This document shows positions 13,701-25,618 of a DNA stretch of 64,000 nucleotides, in pieces. Both the position numbers and the translations under genes were made by a program. Positions within the stretch are counted from its first letter, which is position 1; each line of letters begins with the position of its first letter. Source of the stretch: Arabidopsis thaliana. Taxonomy: Eukaryota > Streptophyta > Magnoliopsida > Brassicales > Brassicaceae. Location: the NCBI RefSeq assembly GCF_000001735.4, contig NC_003075.7, positions 9,611,001-9,675,000 of the forward strand, read 5' to 3'. A model generated the notes under the pieces. That model was not told where the DNA came from, searched no databases, and worked only from the letters and a program-made list of their open reading frames with translations.

Positions 13701-16700
13701 AAGAACCACCTAATCCCCCGGAAGCTAAAGGTGACCATATCAGTTTGAATGATAAAGGCCTCTTAACTCTCATCAAATTGGTGTTGACCACAAGAACCCC
13801 TTTAGTTGGTGGCTTGTCCCTGCCATGTAATATACCAATTAATTAACTTGCAAAGGCTCTTGCGTAAATAGTATATCCTAGAATAGTAGACTAACAATGG
13901 TGTCAAATAGTCGCCGAGACTCGCAAAACCAGGGGGTGGATGGGGTCTCCAGAATGCATATATTTGATCTGTACAGGGATCTGCATGCAATATAAGTACT
14001 AAGTACCAGGTAACAAAAACAATATGAACTGATAAAATTTCAACAAATAACTCTACATACTTCTTATGGTCCCAATTTTATCAAACTCTGAGCAGACGAC
14101 AGTCATTTTTCTGGATGTCATCCTTAGAAATGATAAAATGTCTTCTTCAACGGCTATGAACAATCTCAAGATGCTGAATGAAAAGTTCATAAATATGTTT
14201 GAAACTGAAAGACGTATGTTAGTCTTCCCAGAAACACTTGAATACTTAACAAAGGTGTCGAAAGGTTCCAGAATTTTCACTCCATTACTTTCCATGGTTA
14301 GACCCAACGTATGAGCACTCATTTTAATTTCATCATTCTTTATGACAACCCTGTACCAGTAAAAAAAAGACAAAGGAATGACATAGAAATATGAACAACA
14401 GCTGTGCAAGGCTGATCAATTTTTATGCAACTAATCATGCTTAAATTTCAGTTCCCAATCGCAGAGAAACCACTGACCTGCCATAAGCATCCAACTGAGC
14501 ATGCAAAAGTTTGTTGGAGAGTAATGGAGTTTTAACTACGTCTTTTGATGTGTTGTAGAAGGTAAGTTCTGGGCCGATAGCCTGCAACAGTAGAAACGAG
14601 CTTCAAACATTAAAGGGGAATTTTTCCTTGGCTTATTATGCACATACAAAGAAGAAAGTTGGCCACTATAAGAACCTGAAACTCAATGATCATTTCCGTG
14701 GACCTCTCTGTTGTGGTGCTGGGAGATTGAGAAACCGGATCTTCCTTCCTCTCAGAGTCTTGTTGTGGGGCTTTATGATATACTTCCAACTCAACCCCAT
14801 CCTCTCTAGAAACAGAATAGCTGCTGCATGCTCCCAAAGAGATACATGAATCCAAAACTTGGCCATTCTGTGTCAATATGAAAAAAGTGAGACAAAATAA
14901 AAGGACAACAGAAATAAATTTAAGATCTAACACCGAGTAATAAAATTGAATATAGAATTTCTATACCTTAAAGACTACATTCCTGAATTGCAACCTTTTC
15001 CCACTTCCTACATATATAATAGGCTCTATACTAGGTGAAGAGAGGATGCCTCCATTTCTATCTTTCAGGTATAAAGTTCCACCATTACCATCATAAACAA
15101 AGTTATCAAATTTTTCATCTTCAGCGATCAAAGGACCAAGAGGAGAAAGAAACGCTTCAGCAGTTTGTTGCTTGTAGATAGACTTATCCATGACAATTGC
15201 GTCGACCATATTAAGGTTTTTATCTTCTTCACTTGATAGCACACTGCCTATAGTAGGGACAAAAAACTCTACTACGGCCAGTAGAAAATCCAAAGCTACA
15301 AGCAACTGTGGCCTTTGAATAGAAACGGAAACAAAAGTTGACAACTGACCAAATTGCGCATCAAGAGTGAGCATCGAAGGAAAGGGTCCAATATCACTCC
15401 CCGTGGTTACATGTGACTGAGTTAAACCCTGATTTTTATCAGTCACAGAATGTGAATCTCCAAAATCTAAATCTGCAGGTCTTCCTACAGCCAGTCTGAA
15501 CTCTTTTTCAGTTCCTTCACGGTTGTCAATAACACTGAATCCCTTCAATGTTGCAGTAAGGAAACCCTCATCGTGTGTATTGGATTTGTAGAGAAGCCAG
15601 CCACCAGAGATCTATAAGCATATACGAAAAAAATTGTTTAGATGTTAACTATGTGCCATGAGGTTGTTTCTGCTATGAAGTCCCTTTGATTTAAAATCCC
15701 TAGGAAAAAATAGATCACGAGAACAGAAAATGGAGCCAAAGAAATAGAGAAGATGTAGGGTCCCATAAGAACAATCACATGACTAATCCCAGGAACTAGA
15801 AAGGAATTTCACAAAAGACTGATTTGAATAAATCCATATCAATATAGCGGATCAACAATTTTGAAATCTTTTTGGGGAACCAGTTCCAGAGTGAGGCAAT
15901 TCCGCATGAAGTATCTATGCAAAGGGATCCTCTACCCTCGGCTTTCTTCAAGAAAGAACTTAACAAATGCATATGCCCCCAACTTCTCGCTAGTTGGTAT
16001 TACTTATATCCCTCTTAAATGTATCAGCTGTGGCAGCTCCAAAGGACAAAATAATACTAAATACTCCTAGATAAATATGACAAATGAAATGAACATGGTA
16101 CATGGAAGCGTACCTGTACAGCAGCCAACGGTGTATCTCTTGCTGTCCCAGCATACAAACACAACTCCACCAGATTGATGACAACAGAAACCTTCATTGA
16201 AATCCAAGTATCAGTTTTCTCTGTCTGAGCAGCATTAGTATCCTCAGAAGTAAGAGTTTCATGTAAGTTTCTTGAAGATGTCACAACATCACCACTCAAT
16301 GGTGGCACAGCATGTGGAAGCTCAGAAATATTAGACTGTGCACACTCTGTCAAGATCTGGTATTCCCTATTTGAGAGGGCTGCTCTTAGTTCGTCTATCT
16401 GAAAAAGCAGATATTTCGAAAAAGCATGAGTAAGTAAGTATTAAGTTACAGACTGGATATAAAACATACCTCAATAGAAACCTCAATGCTCGGTATCTGA
16501 TGTAACAAGTCTCGCAGAGATCGGTTAATGGTTACAGAAACCCCCTTCACATCTTGAATTATGCTTTCACCTATTTCAGCTCCAGAACCAACATTAAGGT
16601 TGATATCCATGACCTAAGTTAATGTTTTTTGGGTCAAAGAACAAAAACATTTAGGAGAGGGTCATAAGTTAAAAAAAAATGCACAAAAAAGTTGTAAAGA

Positions 16701-19700
16701 TTAAAGCGATATCAACCAGAATAAATCATGCTCCTCCTAACAGCCAAATAACGAGAGTCCTCACCATTATTTTCATAGTTTCCACGTGAACTGCATTCAG
16801 CTCATTTTTGTCTCCAGCAAACCACTGAAAGGTATTGTCCACAGTTATATGCACAATATCTAGCTTCAGGTAACTGCAAAAACGAAAAATCCAAAGTGGA
16901 GAAAGAAAAATCAACCACTCCGATAAGCCTAGTGAATTCAGAGGACCAGTAATTGTTATAACAAAAATGTGTAATGGAGATAAAATAGTGGGAAAATTCA
17001 AGATCCAAGCATGAACTTACTCAGGGCTATCAGTGTGACGAGGCATAACAATTATGGGCTTCTTAAGAGATAGATCCAACTTAAGTGCCGGAGATCCTTC
17101 AATTTCGCTAGTCGTAAACCACTTCTCTGAGTCCGTAATTTGATCCTTCATCTTGACAACCCCTTTTGAATCACTTGGCACCAGTCCCATAAAGTATTCA
17201 GCAACCTACATGGTGGAGACTGATTGTAGGAAGCAAGACAAAAAGTTACTCGTATCTATGCAGAGAGAATGAACTACCTCTTGAATAAAGCGATTCAGAT
17301 AAACAATGCGCACTTCAGAAAACTGCCCAGATAGGCAGTAGTCGAAACCTTCATAATCTTCATCAATGATACTGAATGATGTGAAAACCAACTAGCAAAG
17401 AAAAAAAAAAAAAGGTAAATCAAGATGAAAAAATTACATGTATCTCATCTACGCAATCCATTCTCATTCCACAAAGAGAAAAGTGAAAAGAAACAAACAA
17501 CCAATACCTCAACAAAAGAAGTTCCTCCAGGGTCTCGCATATCACAGATCCAAAAGTACATATGGTTGTCTGGGAGGCTGTCATCACTGATTCGTAAATT
17601 TCCAAGACTTGCCTTAATACTGAACGAGTTCGGAAAGACCTTCAAACAAATGGGAGTACAGAAAATGCCCACTTACCTTCCAAAAATTCACTATACTGAA
17701 GAAAAAGAGATGAAATACAAAGAGCATAATCACACCTTAATATCTGTCAGCAGATTGTCTTGTGACAATGTAGCAAACTTAGTTCCATTCTCATTCATTA
17801 GGAATATCTGCGCCCGAGCCATGTTCAATTCCAAGTTGAAAATGATTCTAGATTTCCCCTTCCCTAACAAACCCTTGACAGCTGCATCCCTAGAATCTTC
17901 AAATCCATCTCTTCTTGGAGAAGTATGCTCTCCAGCTACAGGAGAGTTGTCCTCAAAAGATTCACAGCTTGGATCCTCAACATTGATAGCATTTACAAAC
18001 TCCAAAATAGCAAGAATTGTTGGCCTTCGACAGAAAAATGATAAAGTAGCTAAAGTTACCATCACCTACGAAGGCAGCCAAAAGATGAGTGATTTAGTAA
18101 GGCTTCACTTTTTAACAATGAAACACTAAGATCTCCGGATTCGAAGATGCAAAAGCAGAAAACTATCAACCTGGTTATCAATGTTTTTATATTGAGGTGA
18201 CGTCTGATGGTATATGACTATTTGAGCCTTCACGAAACTATCCAGTGACTCAGTTGTCTCATTGCTTGGCTTAGTGATATTCTTGTTGTCAACAGGGAGC
18301 AATCCATCAATGCGACTAAAACTAGGGGTCCTGAGAGATGTATAGTCAATGGAATCAACCAAGATTTCTGGTGCTTCATAGAACTTTTCCTCCCCTTCAC
18401 TAGAAGTAGGATCAAGCCGTTCAGGGCTCCTGCTCTCAGCATCTTCAAAGGATGGAAGCATTTCTGAAGACTGAATAAAAGATCTTGCCAAATAACAAGA
18501 CTCGTTTAAACCAGAATGGCTCACCAAATCTTCTATTTCCAGAGATTTCAGTACAGTCCCAATAAACATATCACTCCCTCTCATCGAAACTTCAACCTGG
18601 TTCGTCAAAGGCAAACATACTTTCAGTAAAAAGAATAAGAAATGACAAAAAGATAATTTAGAAGCATACCACCATCTTACCTTCCCACCTAAGGCCCTAA
18701 ACTCGAACAATTTACTCTCTCTGGCGAGAAGCACCGCCATGAAAGAAGCATCATCCTATAGAAACATATACTTAGTCAAAGCATGCCCCAGCTAAAAACT
18801 AGAAATGGAATTTATAGTTTGAATTTACCTGATGACCATAACTGAAACATATTTTGAGTTCATCAAGCACACCGGTTACATATACACTCTCCAAGTTAGA
18901 CAAATCGAAACCATCTTTCTGTTCTGTTTCTGACTCCTCACTGTCAGATGAAGTATCAGAAAGACCGGCTATGGGAGCAGAACCCTGTATATTGAAGTAA
19001 ACTTTAAAATTCTTTAAAATTTTAATCAACTAAATAGCATACCGTCAATGGAACTGTCTCACAGTAGACGCCCTATTGATAAATAGACGTAAAGTTCAAT
19101 ATCTTCTGTTAATCAAAATTAAATTTACCGAGGCCCGATAGACAGCGCCCTGCAAACGGCTATGCCATGTTTTTCTGGAGTCTTCAGAATCAAACATCAA
19201 TATGAGTGCATTTACATCCTCCATAACCTAGAGACAGGATATATATTAAAAGCTGCAGAGCCAAATTTTCATTGAATTTTACAATCATCAGAATGAGATC
19301 GTAGACCCTTCAATGATGAAAACACACAATGAAAACATAAAAAGCAGGAGTAAAATTTCCCCACAATTTAAAGATTCAACTAAATGAGATGTAAACCTTC
19401 TCACTGATCCGTGAAGCATTACGAATGGACAAGACATGTTCTACTCCTCCAGCAAGCTCTACGGGAACTTTGTATATATGCTTCCCGCGTAAGCTACATA
19501 ATATTTTTTAAAAAATCACTAGACAAGAAGGAATATGACAAACAAAGAAACGGACAGATGGGATTAGGCAAATGTATCAAAACAAATAGGCACTTCAAGT
19601 GCTTCGTGAAATAGCATACAATTTTCGGTAATGAGTTCTTACAGACTTACACTACAGTTATGAACGTAGATAAATAACACTTTTAGTGGATTTCAGTAAG

Positions 19701-22700
19701 ACAGGGAGAGCTAGATAAGCCCGTTCAATAAGACAACTAATAGCATAACATTGGTTTAATTTTCAAATGGCTCCGATAACATCAAACATTGAGCACAAAA
19801 AGGAAATCTTGCCATACTCTTCCCACATGTTGATTTTAGTATTAATATTTCAAGATGCAAGATAATTGTAAACAGACGCAAACATTTACATATAAACGAG
19901 CTGCTCTTTCTCGAGTTCATACAGGCCAATCATTTTATCCAATCACCTAATCTTTAGAGCCTACTACCATAGCCAAATTGCAAGAGTTGAAATCAGACCT
20001 GGTATACTTCTTATAAGATTTTGAGCCAGGACTTTCGAGCACGTAGATAAATGGACCAACTAAGCATAAATACCGCCGCTGCCACGAAGCTTCTCTTCCC
20101 TATTCATAGAATTGACACTGGAATAAATAACTAGTGTCCAAGTAGACAAAGAGTTTGCAACCAGGAAATCGATTCTGGTATGCAGAAAGGAACTGACCTT
20201 CCAGCTAAGAATAGACAACCACCCCTCAAAATCAGCTTCTTCCCATGGACGTAGAATCTGAGAGCTCTCATCATCCTTAGTTTGAAATATCTGTGCAACT
20301 TGCATCAACCTATGGTACCGAGCCGGTGAGAAGTGAAAGCCTAATGAGGGTAGCCGCACAGCAAGTCTGGTTGATGGGTACGCTGGGTTTGGTCGACGAA
20401 TCTATGCAGCAGAACAAGTAACAATGTTGCTACAAATATTTAGTCTGAAACATAATTCTTTTTACCAAAAATATAATTGCCGGATGTTTAGAATTTTACC
20501 TGTTGAAGTTTTAAGAGTACCCCACACTTATCAATAACTGGCAAGAAAGTTACACTGCTTTCCCTACCAGAACTAGAAGCTCTTTTTGAGGATAATTGTT
20601 TCCAGGAATAATCACCATCAACAAGTAAAGCGGACACATCACTCAAAACTAAATCAAACTGCAGATACATATCCATTTCCTCTGTCAGTTCATGCTTATA
20701 GTCGTCCTGCAAAATTTAAATACATAGAAATTTGAGATACTGCATTAGAATATAGAAATTATATTGTTAAGACAACAGATACTTTTATACTTTACCTGGG
20801 AACGGATGACCAAATTACCCAGGTCTAGAAGAAGCTTTGTAGAACGATGATTATCAGGACGAAATTCTGTTGGAATTGTGATTTTGGGTGCTGCAATATC
20901 TAAGTCGAGCAGAAACCTGGTTGTTTTGTACAACGTCATTTACTGTAATAAACATGACATAAATTTGACCAGAGAGCATATGGGAGCACAAACAGACCTT
21001 GAATGATCTTTCAATGCTCTATTCATTCCTTCTTGAGCAGTGCGTCTGACTTCATCAATAGTTGACTGAGAAAACAAGTATGTGGTTTATAATATGATTA
21101 AAGTGGTTCTCTTTGGGCAGTTGAATATAAGGACGGTTCAGAGATCTAATTCCAACATTTTTTAATAAGCTGCCAGACACCATTGTAGCTCACGTGCAAG
21201 GAGCAGCAGGCTCTATAAATAGTTTTGCCATTTCCATCACAGATATTAAGTATCATGTCAACAGTGTAAGCTTTGATTTCCAGTATAAAAAAAGTCGCAT
21301 GAAAAACTCTATAGTTCCACAGAATTACTCAGGTGTCTTGTACAGTATTGACAACAAACAAAAATTGCTTGCTAAGATCCTAAATTCATCATGATGATGA
21401 TTACCAAAAGTAGTTAACAGGCTATATAACCCTAATATGCACTTGTGTTTCCCAACGTTTTACACCATAGCACATAAAGGACACACCTGTACAGCAGCTG
21501 CAGTCTCCAAAGCTATTGTCTGGCTCACAGCAGTACTGCTTTCGAAGAAGTTGACAATTCCATCAATGGAATCCTTTAGATACTGCAGATGGCAACACAA
21601 TCAGCCACATATATATAAATAACAGAACTACTTATACAAATTTGCCCTAGAGAGAGGTCACGTACAGTCATATAACATGGAGAAGCTTTTGCAACAAGAC
21701 TCCAGTCAACTTTAGCATCAAAGGGCTTATAGCAGAAGACAGCAAGTACAGAGTGAGAGGCAGGTGCACTCTGCAGGAAGAGAGACATTTATAAGAGTCT
21801 AAGATACAACTGATAATGTTTTACAGCAAGCAAAACAAAACGAATCCACGTAACAAACCTCAGCAAGCAGACCACTTGGTGATGACAAGCGATATCTCCC
21901 TAATTTAATGTCAGCTATCTTCGTTTCTGGGAAAAGCTTAACGGAGCAATTAAGACCTTCACATGATAACTCAGCAAGGCATTCCTTCTCCCCATCATAA
22001 AGTTTTGAAGCACTACGCTTCATCTGTACCTCCAAGAAAGTATGGAGAGCATCAGGTTTTGCATTGTTGATAATTGATTGCTCATCACCTTCTTTGTACC
22101 CTATGACTTTATTTAACCGTTCCCAATCTTCATCTGTGAATTGAATAGATTCTCCTTCACCTCCAGACACTTCACTCTTCCTGAAGGCATTCATACAAGA
22201 TAATTGAGAATAAATTTTGGGAAAAAAAGAGTTGTGAATTGGAAAGAACCAGAGGAGCATTCACCCTCCAAACGGCCACCATGAACTTTTAGCCTGTTGC
22301 TTCTTCGAGTAATTTTCTGCCTGTACCGACCTCTCAACAAACTTGTGCGCCAACATCCTGTAGAGAAACTCAAGGAACTTAGCCATAATTGAAAATGATT
22401 AAAATATTTATTCGTATTTTACATTATATGGAGCAGACCTCATGTACTATGATGACATATGGAAGTAAAACAGAGAAATTTCATGGAAGCAAACACAGAA
22501 AGGAAAAAAAAGAAACAGTCCTAACCTTTCCTAGAACGATACAAGACCAAACCTTTGAAAAAACTAACTGATATTCTAGGATGCAACTAAAAATTACTAT
22601 TATTTAAGCTTTATAGCTTACCTCCATTGCAAAATGACATCGGTATCAAGTTCCCGATCAAGGGCCTCAATTTCTTCATCATCATCAACAACTATCCTAC

Positions 22701-25618
22701 TGATATCAGATTTCAGCAACGAAGCATACTGTGTGATGTATCTCTTGCGTAGACTAGTGTACTTTAAAACGTGCTCCCATGACATTCTCCCGCTGTCATA
22801 AAAGTAACAATCTCAGAAAATGTAAACAAAACCTTACGTAAGGAACTGCAAAGGAAGATGTTTCCACAACCGATGCAAATTACGCAAAAAGCCGGCATCA
22901 GTTAAAAAAAAAAGATAAAGGTTTACATTTAGATACCTTGCTATCTTAATTTGTTCTGAAACAACTCTGTAAGCATATTTCCACCAAGATTTTGCGTCGA
23001 TTTTAACTGGAACAGATGGACGGTAATGTGCATATTTCAAACGCTGATTAAATGCAGCAAAATTATCAGCAAGTTTCATGACATCCCTGTATCCTCCCTG
23101 AGTACAAAAAAAGACACACAATCAAGATCACCGGGTACAGCCAAATAGAAAAAGAGTAGACGCCTTAAATGTTTTGTTTCACCTTTGATAAACAAAGTGT
23201 CACATCGTCTAAGTTTACATATGCCTTCTGCAAAGGTTGAACAGCATTTGAAGATTCATTTGCTTGGGACTTAGAGTACTTCGCATTCCCTGAGACAGGT
23301 TGCAGAATATAGAAATGCTTTCTCGTGAGGCAGTCAGCTGGCTTACCATCCTTTGTTCCATATCTAAAAATCTAGATATTTGCATACACCGAAAATTAGA
23401 TTTTGGGTAAGAGACAATGGATAATTCTGGTTCCACTATATATACATGACTTAGCTTGTCACTACCTGATCCCACTCAAAAGGAGTTAAAACCTCCCATG
23501 GTTTGTCAATATGCCACGGAGACATGTCAGAATCAAGATAGAATGCAAGCCGATCAAGTTCAACAGACTGCAAAAAAAAAGGCAAAAGCAAACAATTTTA
23601 GCAAGAAAAGATAAATGTAAAGTACCCCTGCTTTTGTTTCTTGGCATGGGTATTCCTTTCCCAATGCAGTCATCCAGATATTAGTTTCATACAAAGATCT
23701 GTTACAGAACACTAACCCTTCTAGAGAGCAGCCCAATTCAATTTCCGTGCTTCTTACTATAGGCACCTAGACTTAACTGATTGAACTAGATTAAAATCAT
23801 AAACTACCAAGCTACTACCTACAAGCAAGAAGAAGTGCAACTGTGCAAGGGATCTTAACATAAAACCCTCATAAGAGAAACGAAACTAGGAAACTGAGGC
23901 ATATGACCAGAAAAGCTTGTGTCATTCAGATATTCATGAACAAATCTATACCTTTTGGATGGAGTCCAGAGTCCCGCCAGTAATAAAAGTTTCCTTTCCA
24001 CTCTCATCAATGGTTACAGCTGAGAGTTTCTCTAGAGTAACACCAGCTGAGAACGGGTGGCCGGGATTGCTGCACTTATAACATAGGCTGTTAATTATAC
24101 AAATGGGTAGACAATCAAGAACAAAGATTCTGTTATAATCTAGTTACCTCTCTAGATCCTCATATCTTATGTGAATATTTGAAATTGACAGCTTCAAGTT
24201 TCCAACGATAGTGTTGATCACTGATCCCATCCATGATTTGTTCTTTGAAGAGAATAAGAAAATACGGTTGTTAGTTTAGTACAATATTATTCGCTACGTT
24301 ATCTAGTACGAGCAAGTAGCACTAGCCACACCATTTCTGTCTGTAGTCGACGAGCTCTTTCAACTAATTTAGTTTCCATTTCCTGGTTACCACAAACAGA
24401 AAATTGATTCAATAACTCAAATAAGATAAATGGAATATGGTCATAATATGAGCGACCTATCTCACCCGTATTAGATTTCTTTTTGCTTCCTGGATAGAAT
24501 CCTCACTAAGTCCTTCAACATCAGTTGCAGGTTCGGCTAATACAAAAATTCGGTCGAGATAAACCACTACAGGTTCCTGTCCAAGTCTGGTCCATGGTAC
24601 CTAAAATGATGATTTTTAAACATATCAAAAAATGGGTCTAACTGAGTTTATAAAACTATTGGAAGATGAATTCAATGAAGAAACTTAGTCCCAGAATAAA
24701 AACAATAAATATTGTATGACATTGAGTAAGATGACTGATAGAGACCATGAAAACAAGTGAAATACTACTCGTGAGCAAATGGAATAGAAAAACGAAAAGA
24801 TAACTAATGCACTCAAGTAGATATTGTTTAGGTTAGATAGGATATATATAAGAAAACACACACACACAAAACACACCTTGAGTTTGACTGATCCAAGAAA
24901 TCCAGCTTTAACCCTCACAGGTAATTTCAAAGCATTAAGTGCTTCTGGTTTTAGTTGCATATTTTTCAGCTCTACATCTCCTGCGAAATCAAGTTAAACC
25001 ACAAGCTATATTAACCAAATGGAAAAAATAAAAGCAAATTTATTGACATGGGTATGCTAAAACCTTCTTTTTATTTAATCATCTGTTCTTAGTAACAACT
25101 GTGAGAAGTAACTAAGCAATTATAAGTGAACAACCAGCACAAACCAAGATAAACCATGAGCGAAGAAGCTATAAAGCCTGAAAGCAAGCAGCAATCCTAC
25201 ATCATTTTAATCATGTAATATGCCACACGGGAAATTGAACAGTTCCGATCAACTAAAACACCCAACACATGCCTGAAAAAAGAAACACTAAACTCAAAAA
25301 TCCAGAAGTGTGACTATTGACTTCTCCGTTTAATAGCTAGCTACCCGAATATAACTCGAAGAGAACCCAATTCCATAAATCGCAGTCAATCACAGCACAC
25401 AAAACCTAACCAGTTCTCACATTCGTTCACAACTCAAAATCGCTACTCAATAGCACATTTGAACTTTAAACTCAAATCCGGACATTACACAAAATCAGCG
25501 AGAAAATAGAAACAATCTAACCTTGCCAAACACTGATCTTAAGAGCTTCCTTATTCAATCCCCTCACATAGTTCCCCAAGTACCTTTGTAACAAGTAAGC
25601 TACCTGATCTTCCAACAT
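2617..25618 (-). CDS. VPS13M1: VPS13-family bridge-like lipid transfer protein, giant multi-exon gene
   Basis: Family role: VPS13 proteins are long hydrophobic-groove rods that move glycerolipids between membranes at contact sites. The start at 25618 gives MLEDQVAYLLQRYLGNYV, the classic chorein N-terminus; exon 1 ends at 25522 with a phase-1 GT donor. I read the first eight exons through and they join in frame (for example VPWTRLGQEPVVVYLDR, then SVELDRLAFYLDSD). Further domains in order are a PH domain, long rod repeats, DUF946/Vps62-like units, a VAB (SHR-BD) domain, an ATG2-C-like amphipathic region, a second PH-like domain and final DUF946-like units ending ...SGKNLRLE with a stop at 2617. 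There are dozens of small exons; I estimate roughly 4,000 residues but did not count them all. The symbol follows the naming I recall for At4g17140. The 23-kb span appears intact where I checked it. Confidence 0.9.
4986..5400 (-). other. VPS13: ATG2-C-like amphipathic region
   Basis: This exon encodes GVGDAIVQGTEALAQGVAFG, SARENGILGFAHGVGRAF and GFIVQPVSGALDFFS. The Gly-rich amphipathic helices match the ATG_C region shared by VPS13 and ATG2, which contacts lipid droplets or mitochondria and recruits scramblases in other organisms. Confidence 0.75.
8314..10320 (-). other. VPS13: VAB (SHR-BD) adaptor-binding region
   Basis: The large exon at 9828-8989 encodes SLVSVENNTDFLLDLCLQ, LPVPLSGLTQSASYVLKLK and WTLVVKSPFSIANCLPF. 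These match the beta-strand pattern of the VPS13 adaptor-binding domain, which in yeast binds Pro-x-Pro adaptors. The following exons continue with TKTIGLRSS-like and YAPFWFSIARCPSLTLRLL segments. Assignment rests on pattern memory; exact boundaries are approximate. Confidence 0.65.
12084..13990 (-). other. VPS13: central DUF946/Vps62-like repeats
   Basis: At least three exons carry the recurring pattern W-x-P-x-x-P-x-G-[FY]-x-[SA]-L-[GS]: AFWRPHPPPGFASLGD, SIWFPEAPKGYVALSCV and SFWMPQAPPGFVSLGCV. The same pattern returns at the extreme C-terminus. Domains of this kind are found in plant VPS13 and in Vps62-like proteins; their function is poorly known. A degenerate unit (SIWRPIVSEGMAYFGDIAV) lies near 12760-12830. 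Confidence 0.7.
19135..20246 (-). other. VPS13: PH domain inserted within the rod
   Basis: Exons here encode EEADFEGWLSILSWK, then SWQRRYLCLVGPFIYVLES, then LRGKHIYKVPVELAGG, and end near DSEDSRKTWHSRLQ. This is a complete pleckstrin-homology pattern, with a GWL start, a W-QRRY strand and the terminal W in the C-terminal helix. It falls at about residues 800-930 by rough count, followed by an acidic/Ser linker (TSSDSEESETEQKDG). PH domains bind phosphoinositides or proteins. Its placement inside the rod rather than only at the C-terminus is a plant VPS13 trait as I recall it. An intron of about 500 bp near 19500-19990 holds nothing recognisable. Confidence 0.82.
24332..25618 (-). other. VPS13: chorein N-terminal domain (exons 1-4)
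   Basis: Exon 1 (25618-25522) and the next three exons encode the conserved N-terminal entry of the lipid channel. Visible hallmarks are MLEDQVAYLLQRYLG, then NMQLKPEALNALKLPVRVKA, then GSVKLKVPWTRLGQEPV and VVYLDRIFVLAEP. In the family this end contacts the donor membrane, usually the ER. A T-rich tract followed by TTTGCAG ends at 25628, just before the ATG, and looks like the acceptor of an intron in the 5' leader. Confidence 0.88.

Noticed and set aside
17425..18129. 234-codon plus-strand ORF
   Set aside because: It is antisense to several VPS13 exons and introns that join correctly on the minus strand; no protein signature.
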